A stretch of 64,000 nt of DNA, from the NCBI RefSeq assembly GCF_011761355.1, contig NZ_JAASRW010000004.1, positions 638,175 to 702,174 on the forward strand, in the 5' to 3' direction. The notes beneath the pieces are model-generated. The model ran no database searches and was not told the DNA's origin. It saw only the letters and a list, made by a program, of their open reading frames with translations. Every line of letters begins with the position of its first letter. Within the stretch, counting starts at the first letter, position 1. The DNA is from Paenibacillus lupini (GTDB lineage Bacteria; Bacillota; Bacilli; Paenibacillales; Paenibacillaceae). Position numbers and translations under genes: made by a program. This document shows, in pieces, positions 44,141 to 52,049 of the stretch.

Positions 44141-45385
44141 ATGAATATGGAACGAGTCGTTTTAACCGGAATGGGAGTTATCTCACCGCTTGGAAATTCG
44201 GTTGATGAAATGTGGACCCGGATGAAGCAGGGCGAATCGGGTATTTCTCGTATAGAGACTTTTGATACAGCAAGGTTAAAAACCAAAATGGCAGGGGTAA
44301 TAAGCGGCTTTGACCCGGAAGGATTGTTCGGACGGAAAGAAGCAAGAAAGATGGATCGTTTCGTTCAATTTGCCGTTGCGGCAGCTGACCAAGCAATCAG
44401 TAATGCAGGGCTGAAGCTCGATGAAATGGATCGGGACCGGATTGGCGTATATGTTGGGTCAGGAATCGGCGGGTTAAGTACATTGGTTGAACAGGACCGC
44501 ATATTACGTGATCGCGGACCGGAGCGTGTTAGTCCGATGCTCGTACCGATGATGATTGCGAACATGGCAGCGGCATCCATCAGCATTCGATACCAGTTAA
44601 CAGGTCCAACATTAGCGCCGGTTACCGCCTGCTCGATCGGGAATACCGCGATTGGTGAAGCGATGAGGCTCATTCGGCTTGGTATCGCTGATGTCGTTAT
44701 TGCAGGAGGGGCTGAGGCTGCGGTAAATGAACTGTCGCTTGCAAGCTTTGGCAATGCCCAAGCTATATCTTCACGAAATGATGATCCTAAGGCAGCTAGC
44801 CGGCCTTTTGATACAGATCGGGATGGATTTGTGATGTCAGAAGGAGCAGGTATCGTTGTCCTTGAATCTCTCGCGCATGCTCAGAAACGGAATGCTGAGA
44901 TTTATGGAGAAGTGCTAGGTTATGGGGCAAGCTCCGATGCTTATCATGTCGTGGCTACACATCCTGAAGGAGCTGGGGCGCTGACGGCTATGCGGACGGC
45001 TATTGCTGATGCAGGAATCAGCCCATCTGAAGTGGATATAATCAGCGCGCATGCAACAAGTACAGGACTTGGCGACCGCTCGGAAGGGCAGGCCATCAGC
45101 CGATTGTTTGGCGAGGAGGCCAGCCGGATTGCGGTGACGGCGAACAAGTCCATGTTAGGCCATATGCTTGGCGCAGCAGGCGGTGTTGAAGCGATTGCCT
45201 TAATTCAAAGTCTTCGCGAAGGTATCGTGCCGCCAACGATAAACTTGGAACAGTTGGATCCAGAGTGCGGAATCACCAACGTCTCTTCACATCTACAATC
45301 CGCTTCGCTGCGTATTGGCGTATCCAATTCATTCGGCTTCGGCGGACATAACGCCGTTATTGTCCTCAGCCGGTTCGAGATTTAA
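44141..45385 (+). CDS. fabF: Beta-ketoacyl-ACP synthase II (lone copy)
   Basis: Encodes about 414 residues. Catalytic triad C164 (VTACSIGNTAIG), H304 (SAHATSTGLGD) and H341 (GHMLGAAGG) is complete. The loop after the nucleophile reads SIGNTAIG instead of the usual ATGTNAIG, so this copy may have altered chain-length or substrate preference. It elongates acyl-ACP with malonyl-ACP. ATG 44141 is 6 nt after AAGGAG; other in-frame starts exist at 44135-44147. No acyl carrier protein or other fab gene adjoins, which suggests a specialised second copy. Its 3' end overlaps the convergent WYL gene by 57 bp. Confidence 0.9.
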   Translation: MNMERVVLTGMGVISPLGNSVDEMWTRMKQGESGISRIETFDTARLKTKMAGVISGFDPEGLFGRKEARKMDRFVQFAVAAADQAISNAGLKLDEMDRDRIGVYVGSGIGGLSTLVEQDRILRDRGPERVSPMLVPMMIANMAAASISIRYQLTGPTLAPVTACSIGNTAIGEAMRLIRLGIADVVIAGGAEAAVNELSLASFGNAQAISSRNDDPKAASRPFDTDRDGFVMSEGAGIVVLESLAHAQKRNAEIYGEVLGYGASSDAYHVVATHPEGAGALTAMRTAIADAGISPSEVDIISAHATSTGLGDRSEGQAISRLFGEEASRIAVTANKSMLGHMLGAAGGVEAIALIQSLREGIVPPTINLEQLDPECGITNVSSHLQSASLRIGVSNSFGFGGHNAVIVLSRFEI

Positions 45386-46189
45386 TCCGTAACGGGCTAA
45401 AGATTTCTGTGCGGCTTCTCGCATTCGAAACTTCATAAAAGGATGGTCAGTCACACGGACACGAAGGCCGAGAAAACGAAGCTTTGACAGAATATATTCC
45501 GTTTCATCGCCAAGAAAGGTCAATTTAATCGTATAAGTGTCCGCCTGCTCGTCATAATGAACTTGCTTGTCAAAGCATGAGAAGGCATAAAGAATACGCG
45601 AAAGCTCTTTATTATAAGCCGGAATGATCTCAATAGCCGCGTGCTGCATACGCTTGTCGAGTTGTCTGGCAAGCGTTGCGGCCGCCTGATCAAAAAACTC
45701 CGCACTTACAGGGATCTCCTGCACCTGTTGAATGCTTCGTAATTTGGTCGACATCAAGGAGCGTGTTCGCCGGTTGTACCAGAGAAGGTACCATTCCCGT
45801 TTCACCATGGAATATTCCAGTTTATACGGAACGCCGGTTTGACGGGGCAAAATTGTCCCGTCCTTGCGGGAATAGAGGAGCTGCATGCCGGATTTGTTCA
45901 CGATCATCCGCCGAAGTGTCCGCATTAGCGGATGATAGATGGAGGAAGAAACGCTGCCAGCTTTTTCTACAATAATGCCGCGTATACGTTCAGGGTCCTG
46001 CAACTTGTCATCCATACCAAGGCTTTGCCGAAGTCTCGCCAGCGTATCCGCTTCAAGTGCTGAAGCAGCTTCCGGATGTTCCAGCATCATCAGGAGCCAG
46101 CGTCGTTCTTGTGTAGTAACGGCAATGGCACCATGCTCATCAAGCTGTGCCATCATCTTGTAATTGAATATTTTTTCGAACAGGTTCAT
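45329..46189 (-). CDS. WYL-domain protein without HTH
   Basis: Encodes 286 residues. The central part (about 90-190) is a WYL domain: KLEYSMVKREWYLLWYNRRTRSLMSTKLRSI, followed by a C-terminal extension (YIKL-type, TEYILSKLRFLGLRV). It lacks the N-terminal winged HTH of classic WYL regulators; WYL modules bind nucleic acid or nucleotide ligands. Its start lies inside the end of the next WYL gene (50-bp overlap), so the two are coupled and may act as a heteromer. AAGGAG lies 13 nt before ATG 46189. It converges on and overlaps fabF. Confidence 0.8.
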   Translation of the reverse strand: MNLFEKIFNYKMMAQLDEHGAIAVTTQERRWLLMMLEHPEAASALEADTLARLRQSLGMDDKLQDPERIRGIIVEKAGSVSSSIYHPLMRTLRRMIVNKSGMQLLYSRKDGTILPRQTGVPYKLEYSMVKREWYLLWYNRRTRSLMSTKLRSIQQVQEIPVSAEFFDQAAATLARQLDKRMQHAAIEIIPAYNKELSRILYAFSCFDKQVHYDEQADTYTIKLTFLGDETEYILSKLRFLGLRVRVTDHPFMKFRMREAAQKSLARYGLNLEPAEDNNGVMSAEAE

Positions 46190-47597
46190 AATATGCCGCC
46201 AGCTCCTTCCATTCTTTAATCAGCTCCCGGCGTAATACCGAAGGCTCTAACACCTCACAGCTTGAGCCAAAGCTGCGCAGCCAAGGCTTAATCTCCTGTG
46301 TGCCATTCACTGTAATTTCGAAGAGGAAAGACTCCTCATCTTGTTCTGTTATAACTCCCCATTGGCCTTGCAGCAGCACCCGTTCTTTGATGAAGTTGCG
46401 TTTTGCGCCGAATGGATTAAAAAACCTCACTTTCACTTCTACGGGCCTGCCCATATCAACCAGCCAGCTAAATTGCGTATTCCGCTCAAGCGAGGCTAGC
46501 TTCGCCTGATACTCCTCTTCGTTAACTAGAACACTTTCCTCAAGCTGTGTAAGGCCCTCCATCCGGAAGATGGCCACACCCGATCTGCCTGAGCTATAGC
46601 CAAGCAAATACCAACGTCCATATTGATGGTCATAGGCAACCTTCAGCGGCAGCATCTCGATCAGCCTGCCTTCGGACTGCCTGGCGAACAGTGGATTCGT
46701 ATTTTTTGAATGATAGCTTTGATTCGATTTGGGTGTGAAGTAATGGAAGCTCAGCTTCCGTCTTGCTTCAATCGCCTGCATGATCGTATAGAGATGCGCT
46801 TCGTCAAGAATACGCGAATGATAATGGTATTTATATAAGAAGAGATCGCTTGCTCCATCTGGCAGCTGCCGCCGTCTCATCGCCTTCTTCAGGCTGTCAC
46901 GGAGCAGATATCCTTGAACGGAAGGGACTTGCGTATTCGCCATTACGTCTACAAAAGCATACAAGTCCGATAATTCCTCATCCGTCAGTTCGCTGACAAA
47001 ATCATTATGCGCGGTATACTTCTGTGGTCTTCCACCTGCTAGTCGCCGTATGACGCCAGCCTGCTCCAAATATTTTAGATCGGAACGGATTGTTTTCTCA
47101 TCTGGCAGGGACAGCTCCTCGGGCATCCCTTCGCTGCAAAGATCTAATATCTCAAGGGAAGTGAGCGACTGCTCCTGTAAAACAGCGATGATAAGGGATA
47201 ACCGATAGCTCTCGGATTCTTTAAGTGACTTGGAGCGGAACAGGAAAAGCAGCAGCGGATCTGCTGATTCGTAATAGCTCGTCCGCAGCATATCCGACAT
47301 TGCTTTGTTCGGTTCCTCTGCAGCTTGCTGCTGGACCGTCCCGGCAATATCCTTCAGCCGCCGGATCGTTTTATCGAAAGTATGTACAGAGATGCCAAGC
47401 CGGTCAGCAAACTGCTGCCGATTATAAGCGCCGCTTGTCAGTACAAGCATGCGGAGGAATTGAATTTCTTTATCAAAGCTTTCTTTTGCCACGTTTCCTA
47501 AGGCCCCTTTCGAAAGGAAGAGGATTGATTCTTTTATTGTAACAAGCGATGGAGGAAGAGGACAGAAAAGTTTGAGTGTACGTTGGATTTTATCCAT
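46140..47597 (-). CDS. WYL-domain transcriptional regulator with N-terminal HTH
   Basis: Encodes 485 residues. An N-terminal helical HTH part (YNRQQFADRLGISVHTFDKTIRRLKDI near 55-82, and a second HTH around 160-200, LPDEKTIRSDLKYLEQAGVIRR) precedes a WYL domain (about 290-370: LPLKVAYDHQYGRWYLLGYSSGRSGVAIFRM) and WCX-like extension. WYL regulators control DNA-damage, phage-defence and RNA-repair loci. It is divergent from the tRNA-like RNA / slipin / RlaP locus, which is its most likely target. AAAGGA precedes ATG 47597. Confidence 0.85.
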   Translation of the reverse strand: MDKIQRTLKLFCPLPPSLVTIKESILFLSKGALGNVAKESFDKEIQFLRMLVLTSGAYNRQQFADRLGISVHTFDKTIRRLKDIAGTVQQQAAEEPNKAMSDMLRTSYYESADPLLLFLFRSKSLKESESYRLSLIIAVLQEQSLTSLEILDLCSEGMPEELSLPDEKTIRSDLKYLEQAGVIRRLAGGRPQKYTAHNDFVSELTDEELSDLYAFVDVMANTQVPSVQGYLLRDSLKKAMRRRQLPDGASDLFLYKYHYHSRILDEAHLYTIMQAIEARRKLSFHYFTPKSNQSYHSKNTNPLFARQSEGRLIEMLPLKVAYDHQYGRWYLLGYSSGRSGVAIFRMEGLTQLEESVLVNEEEYQAKLASLERNTQFSWLVDMGRPVEVKVRFFNPFGAKRNFIKERVLLQGQWGVITEQDEESFLFEITVNGTQEIKPWLRSFGSSCEVLEPSVLRRELIKEWKELAAYYEPVRKNIQLQDDGTA

Positions 47598-47825
47598 TAG
47601 CTTTGAATCCTTTTGTTATTTGAGATCCTCTATGCTGGATCCTATCCAACCTAATCAGGCTTCTTCATGAATTACTTGGATCAAGGAGCATATTTCACTG
47701 TATGGAATCCAACGTAGCAGAGCAAGTTACGTCAGTTTGACCAATAAGGTGGACGAAATCCAATGAAGCATCAGGGATGGGTGGCGCTGTGAAAAGTTTA
47801 AGCCTATGCTTCCGATGTAACTTTC

Positions 47826-47854
47826 AACAGAAAAAGAAATTCACTTTTTCTGTT
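47826..47854. promoter_or_regulatory. 11-bp perfect hairpin in the WYL/slipin divergent spacer
   Basis: AACAGAAAAAG, loop AAATTCA, CTTTTTCTGTT. It could be an operator for the WYL proteins or a small terminator. The flanking 47598-47825 stretch shows no gene I can support. Confidence 0.4.
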
Positions 47855-47934
47855 AAAAGTTTTCGATCGCCATACTTTCACCATGTTCCGGAAGTGTGAT
47901 CTGAATGATAATAGGTTTTGTAAAGCAACGGCCG

Positions 47935-48111
47935 GGCCGAACCGGGCTGGGATTTCGATGGATGATTAATCCCGCAGCGCCGGTACAGTCTCTGTACGTG
48001 GTGTGCTGTCGGAGTCGGAACGTACTTTACCTAAATATTGTGGAGGTTCGATTCCTCCATCGTCCTGTTAAGACGATCTTGGTTGAGCCAATACTCGACT
48101 TTCACTCGAGT
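47935..48111 (+). ncRNA. Candidate structured RNA with tRNA-like elements (Y-RNA-like)
   Basis: Seen directly: (1) a canonical T-arm at 48042-48058, GGAGG-TTCGATT-CCTCC; (2) immediately after it a 6-bp hairpin 48059-48077 with loop CTGTTAA, identical to the tRNA-Asn anticodon loop at 34790-34865; (3) a 6-bp hairpin 48093-48111 with loop CTTTCAC, identical to the tRNA-Glu anticodon loop; (4) hairpins 47949-47973 and 47983-47997; (5) a long-range helix GGC-CG-AACC (47935-47943) with GGTT-GA-GCC (48081-48089). Bacterial YrlA Y RNAs combine a Ro60-binding stem, rich in CCGA opposite UUGA, with a permuted tRNA module in which the T-arm is followed by an acceptor stem closed by a loop; elements 1, 2 and 5 fit that order. 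It lies directly before slipin and RlaP genes. Alternatives: degraded tRNA genes. No open frame covers it convincingly. Confidence 0.4.
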
Positions 48112-48414
48112 GAATTCAAACATGTAATAATGCAGTTGGCGAAAATGCTCAGCAGGCACTTATAGCTGCACCAAACACGGAAGCTATGCAGTTCGCGGAT
48201 ACCGATCCGGAGATGCGCTGCATCAATGGCTGCTGCACAAAGCGAGTGAGAGCAAGCTAGGCAAAAATGCTTGTTTCACTGCTGGATGCGACGCCGGAGA
48301 GCAGAACAATATCGGTTCTTAAGCTGGACTCCGCTTCTGGATCGGGAGCATTTTCACCATAAGCACAAAATCAAGCTAATTGTGTGGTATTTCATTTTAG
48401 GAGGATATCTACCT
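48112..48414 (+). other. Leader between the structured RNA and the slipin gene
   Basis: About 300 nt without a supported gene. GCAGTTGGCGAAAATGC near 48132 and a CTGCACCA near 48166 look tRNA-like, but I cannot build a cloverleaf. Short open frames exist in all three phases and none has a ribosome site; they could be remnants of a lost gene such as rtcB or a TROVE protein, but I see no recognisable motif. Confidence 0.35.
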
Positions 48415-49533
48415 ATGACTACATATATAAACAAAATTACGATTCAAAATGACCAGCGAGGATTGTTATTCAAGGATGGCAGTTATACTCACCTGCTTGG
48501 TCCGGGCAAGCATCGCTTTCCCTTTTTCGCGAAAATGACGGTCTATGTGATGGATGTGACGAAACCATTTGTGGTACCGGGCAAGGAGCTGGCGTTGTTC
48601 CTGCATGACAGTAATTTGATGGAAGAGCTTCTTGTTGTAGATGTCGCTGATGATGAATACGTGCTTCACTATGAAGATAATAGATGCAAGGGCGTCCTAA
48701 AGGTAGGGAAGCATGCCTATTGGAAATCAGCGATTACGCATACGTTCACTCGGTTGAACACGCTGGAGATTGAACTGCCAGCAACGCTTAAAGCGGCTGA
48801 TCTGATGAAGTTGAATGGACTTTACAGCACCCATGAGGTCGCAGGACATGAGAGAGGATTCTTGTTCTATGATAATGTGCTGCAGCGCGAGCTTGGTCCC
48901 GGCAAATACCGGTTCTGGCACACGCCAGTCACCATATCCGTCCGAACAGTTGATATGCGCCGTCAGCAGCTTGACCTAACCGGTCAAGAAATGATGACAG
49001 AGGATAAAGTGACACTGCGGTTAAACTTTGTAAGCCAGTATGTGATGAAGGATCCGCTTAAGGCGATGGAGATTAAAGGATTCGAAGAACAGCTGTATAT
49101 CCAGCTTCAATTAGTACTGCGGGAATATGTAGGGACAATGAAGCTCGACGAGCTGCTTCGTACGAAGCAGGAGATTGGTGCTTTTGTGCTGGAACGGCTG
49201 GCAGTAAGGAGCGGGGAGTATGGTGTTGCGTTCCTAAGTGCAGGGGTGAAGGACATCATTCTGCCGGGCGAAGTGAAGGACATTATGAATACGGTACTTC
49301 TAGCGGAGAAAAAAGCGCAAGCTAATCTCATTACCCGCCGAGAGGAAACTGCATCTACGAGAAGCCTGCTGAACACGGCAAAGCTGATGGATGAGAACGC
49401 AACGCTGTACCGCTTGAAGGAGCTCGAGTTCCTGGAGAAAATATGCGATAACGTCGGCAGTGTATCATTGACAGGTGGAGGCAACTTGGTTGAGCAGTTA
49501 AATCAGCTGCTGGGCGGCAAACGTACAAATTAG
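48415..49533 (+). CDS. Slipin-type SPFH/band-7 protein
   Basis: Encodes 372 residues. Unlike most slipins it lacks a clear N-terminal membrane hairpin. Two related segments, QRGLLFKDGSYTHLLGPGKHRF near 13-34 and ERGFLFYDNVLQRELGPGKYRF near 145-166, are followed by the SPFH core (SVRTVDMRRQQLDLTGQEMMTEDKVTLRLN) and a helical tail (LLAEKKAQANLITRREETASTRSLLNTAKLM). Slipins with this two-copy N-terminus occur in RNA-repair operons beside RtcB, Ro60 and RlaP. TTTAGGAGG before ATG 48415 fixes the start. RlaP follows after 12 bp. Confidence 0.85.
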   Translation: MTTYINKITIQNDQRGLLFKDGSYTHLLGPGKHRFPFFAKMTVYVMDVTKPFVVPGKELALFLHDSNLMEELLVVDVADDEYVLHYEDNRCKGVLKVGKHAYWKSAITHTFTRLNTLEIELPATLKAADLMKLNGLYSTHEVAGHERGFLFYDNVLQRELGPGKYRFWHTPVTISVRTVDMRRQQLDLTGQEMMTEDKVTLRLNFVSQYVMKDPLKAMEIKGFEEQLYIQLQLVLREYVGTMKLDELLRTKQEIGAFVLERLAVRSGEYGVAFLSAGVKDIILPGEVKDIMNTVLLAEKKAQANLITRREETASTRSLLNTAKLMDENATLYRLKELEFLEKICDNVGSVSLTGGGNLVEQLNQLLGGKRTN

Positions 49534-49545
49534 GAGGAGTGCGGC

Positions 49546-50343
49546 ATGGATGAACATTATCGGTTGAAGATCGAAGCCGAGCTTGCTCGCATCGAGGAGG
49601 AGGAGAATGTCCGTATCCTGTATGCCTGCGAGTCCGGTTCCAGGGCTTGGGGCTTTCCTTCGAAAGACAGTGATTATGACGTTCGCTTTCTCTACGTACG
49701 CCCGGTGGAATGGTATTTATCGATCCGGGAGCGCCGGGATGTGATCGAATGTCCGATCAGCGAGATGCTTGATATTAACGGCTGGGATTTACGTAAGGCT
49801 CTGGGCTTGTTCAGCAAGTCGAATCCACCTCTCCTGGAATGGCTGCAATCGCCGATCCGATATCGTGAACCTTACTCAACAGCTGAACGTATCCGTACCT
49901 TTTCCCAAGCTACCTTTTCACCAAAGTCCTGTATGTTTCATTATCTTCATATGGCAAAGGGCAATTACCGGGAATATTTACAGGGCGATACGGTACGGGT
50001 GAAAAAATATTTTTACGTCCTTCGTCCACTGCTTGCCTGCGGCTGGATTGAGAAATATAATGCAATGCCGCCTATCCTGTTCGAGCAGCTTGTTGCTGAG
50101 CTGGTGCCCGCTGAAAGCGAGCTGTATCGCATCATTCAAAGCCTGCTTGTGCGAAAACGTGCCGGAGAAGAGCTCAGCATGGAGCCACGTATTGAGCTGC
50201 TTAATGATTATTTGGAAGCCCAAATTACTTATTACGAGCAAGCAGCCAAAGCATTACATTCGGCTGAAGGTCTGGCGGATGAACAGCTGGATGAGCTGTT
50301 CCGGCATGCTTTGCTGGAGGCATGGGGAAAAGTAAGTGTATAA
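49546..50343 (+). CDS. RlaP-type pol-beta superfamily nucleotidyltransferase (COG3541)
   Basis: Encodes 265 residues. The nucleotidyltransferase motif is ESGSRAWGFPSKDSDYDVRF: G31-S32 and the metal-binding D43/D45. The following CPISEMLDINGWDLRKALGLFSKSNPPLLEWL is characteristic of the RlaP family (RNA repair pathway polymerase beta). The family is thought to add nucleotides to damaged or cleaved RNA ends; activity has not been shown for this protein. GGAGGAG precedes ATG 49546. Cotranscribed with the slipin, next to a tRNA-like RNA and WYL regulators, so RNA-end repair is the best hypothesis. Confidence 0.88.
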   Translation: MDEHYRLKIEAELARIEEEENVRILYACESGSRAWGFPSKDSDYDVRFLYVRPVEWYLSIRERRDVIECPISEMLDINGWDLRKALGLFSKSNPPLLEWLQSPIRYREPYSTAERIRTFSQATFSPKSCMFHYLHMAKGNYREYLQGDTVRVKKYFYVLRPLLACGWIEKYNAMPPILFEQLVAELVPAESELYRIIQSLLVRKRAGEELSMEPRIELLNDYLEAQITYYEQAAKALHSAEGLADEQLDELFRHALLEAWGKVSV

Positions 50344-50369
50344 TGGTCGTAGAAGAGGAGGGGTGCCGG

Positions 50370-52049
50370 ATGCCAAGGGAAATTCGGGAGAGCGAGCTCG
50401 CTGCGCTTAAGGAAATCGCAGAAATGCTCAACACGACCAATGATATGGATCAAATGTTGAATGATGTGTTAGCGAAGCTGCTTGAAGTGACTGATTTTAC
50501 GACAGGCTGGATTTTCTTGATTGATGATGATGTGCCTGGAAATACTTGCGCGGCCCATCATAACCTGCCTCCCGCCTTAACGGTCGGCAATTATGCGCTT
50601 ATGTGCGGGGAAGACTGCTGGTGCGTGGAGCGTTATCGCCAGCTTAAGCTTACCCATGCTGTTAATATTATTGAATGCAAAAGAATTAACTATTCAGTTA
50701 CTCATCAATTGGGAAGTACGGAAGGTATTACCCATCATGCGACTGTACCACTTAAGGCAGGCAAAGACCGGTTCGGACTGCTGAATGTTGCGCAGGCTGG
50801 CAAGGAACAATTCAGTGAGGAAGAGCTTGCTCTGCTGCAGGCTATCGCCCTTCAGATTGGAACAGCGATAAATCGGATTCGTCTGTATCAGGCGCAAGAA
50901 CAGAATGCAATGCTGTATGCAAAGCTTGGAGATGTGATTCAGCAGATTAACGGTGTTCAGGATATTAATCAGCTGCCGATCAAGGCGGTACAATATATTG
51001 GAGACGCCTTCGGCTGGCCGAATGTCTCCTTATTTATGTTTGACGGGCAGCAGTTATCACTTAGGGCTTTATATTCTAATGGGAAAGTGACAAAGGAATG
51101 GCAGTCACTCGCCACTGAGTCTGCTGGTCTTGTCAGCTTGGCTCTGCGGGACAATCGTTTGGTAACTGAATCGTCTTGTATCGAAGGCGGTTTGTTAAGC
51201 AGTGTTGGTATTCCGCCTTATCGTTCGGCAGCAGCGATTCCACTGCGTGTCCGCAGCCGTACGATTGGCGTGATGTTCATCAGCAGTCCGGATCAGCAGC
51301 AATTTGATGGGCTTAATGAGGACTTTATGTATTCACTTGGTGATCATTTTACATTAGGTGTAGAGAATTTGCGGGTGTATGAGCATCGGAGCGAGCTTGC
51401 CCGCATGGAGGAACGGAACAGGATGGCGCGTGATCTTCATGATTCTGTTGTACAGAAGGTATTCTCTTTATCTTTCCTTGCGAAAGGAGCGGAGACCATC
51501 CTTGCTGGGAAGGATCCTGTTGTGCAGAAGTCTCTTCTTGAAATTCAACAACTCTCGCAAGAGGCGCTAAAGGAGATGCGCACGCTCATCTGGCAACTTC
51601 ATCCGGCAGGCTTGGAGAATGGACTTCTGCCAGCGCTCAAGCAATATGGGCAAGGGCTTAATTTAACCGTTTATGACCGGACGGACGGGGTGAAGGAACT
51701 CCCGCGTGCGATTGAAGAAGCGTTCTGGCGGATTGGTCAGGAAGCCTTAAATAATGTTCGGAAGCATTCCGGGACAGAGACCGCTTATATACGGCTCAAT
51801 AAGCAGCAGGATGGAGCTGCGGTGCTGGAGGTTAAGGATGAAGGAGCTGGTTTTCAAGTGGACCGAAAAAAAGGACGTCAAACGATGGGGATGCGTTCTA
51901 TGCGGGAGCGGGCAGAAACGCTTGGCGGCTCCTTGACGATTACAAGCGGCAGAGGGAAAGCGACCATTGTTAGAGCGATTATACCGCTTGAATCGGTCCA
52001 GGCGCATTGCGCAGAAGAGAAGGGAAGCAGCGGTGATTACTTATTATGA
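50370..52049 (+). CDS. Cytoplasmic GAF-domain sensor histidine kinase, NarL-system type
   Basis: Encodes 559 residues with no membrane helix. Two GAF domains (about 20-165 and 185-335), then HisKA_3 with H357 in ARDLHDSVVQKVF and a HATPase with DEGAGF and MGMRSMRERAE. The first GAF contains a cysteine group CGEDCWC plus an earlier Cys (NTCAAHH) and a later one (IIECKR), which could hold a metal or Fe-S cluster and sense oxygen or redox state. ATG 50370 follows GAGGAGGGG; a longer frame overlapping RlaP is not needed. Ends in ATGA overlap with its regulator gene. Confidence 0.92.
   Translation: MPREIRESELAALKEIAEMLNTTNDMDQMLNDVLAKLLEVTDFTTGWIFLIDDDVPGNTCAAHHNLPPALTVGNYALMCGEDCWCVERYRQLKLTHAVNIIECKRINYSVTHQLGSTEGITHHATVPLKAGKDRFGLLNVAQAGKEQFSEEELALLQAIALQIGTAINRIRLYQAQEQNAMLYAKLGDVIQQINGVQDINQLPIKAVQYIGDAFGWPNVSLFMFDGQQLSLRALYSNGKVTKEWQSLATESAGLVSLALRDNRLVTESSCIEGGLLSSVGIPPYRSAAAIPLRVRSRTIGVMFISSPDQQQFDGLNEDFMYSLGDHFTLGVENLRVYEHRSELARMEERNRMARDLHDSVVQKVFSLSFLAKGAETILAGKDPVVQKSLLEIQQLSQEALKEMRTLIWQLHPAGLENGLLPALKQYGQGLNLTVYDRTDGVKELPRAIEEAFWRIGQEALNNVRKHSGTETAYIRLNKQQDGAAVLEVKDEGAGFQVDRKKGRQTMGMRSMRERAETLGGSLTITSGRGKATIVRAIIPLESVQAHCAEEKGSSGDYLL

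Noticed and set aside
47960..48065. Single canonical tRNA using GGATGAT and ATCGTCC as acceptor stem
   Set aside because: The two strands pair, but no D-arm or anticodon arm fits between them, the length is 106 nt and no CCA follows; the Y-RNA-like fold accounts for more of the elements.
47905..48165. 86-codon open frame over the tRNA-like region
   Set aside because: No ribosome site and no protein-like sequence; the T-arm and anticodon-type hairpins explain the region better.
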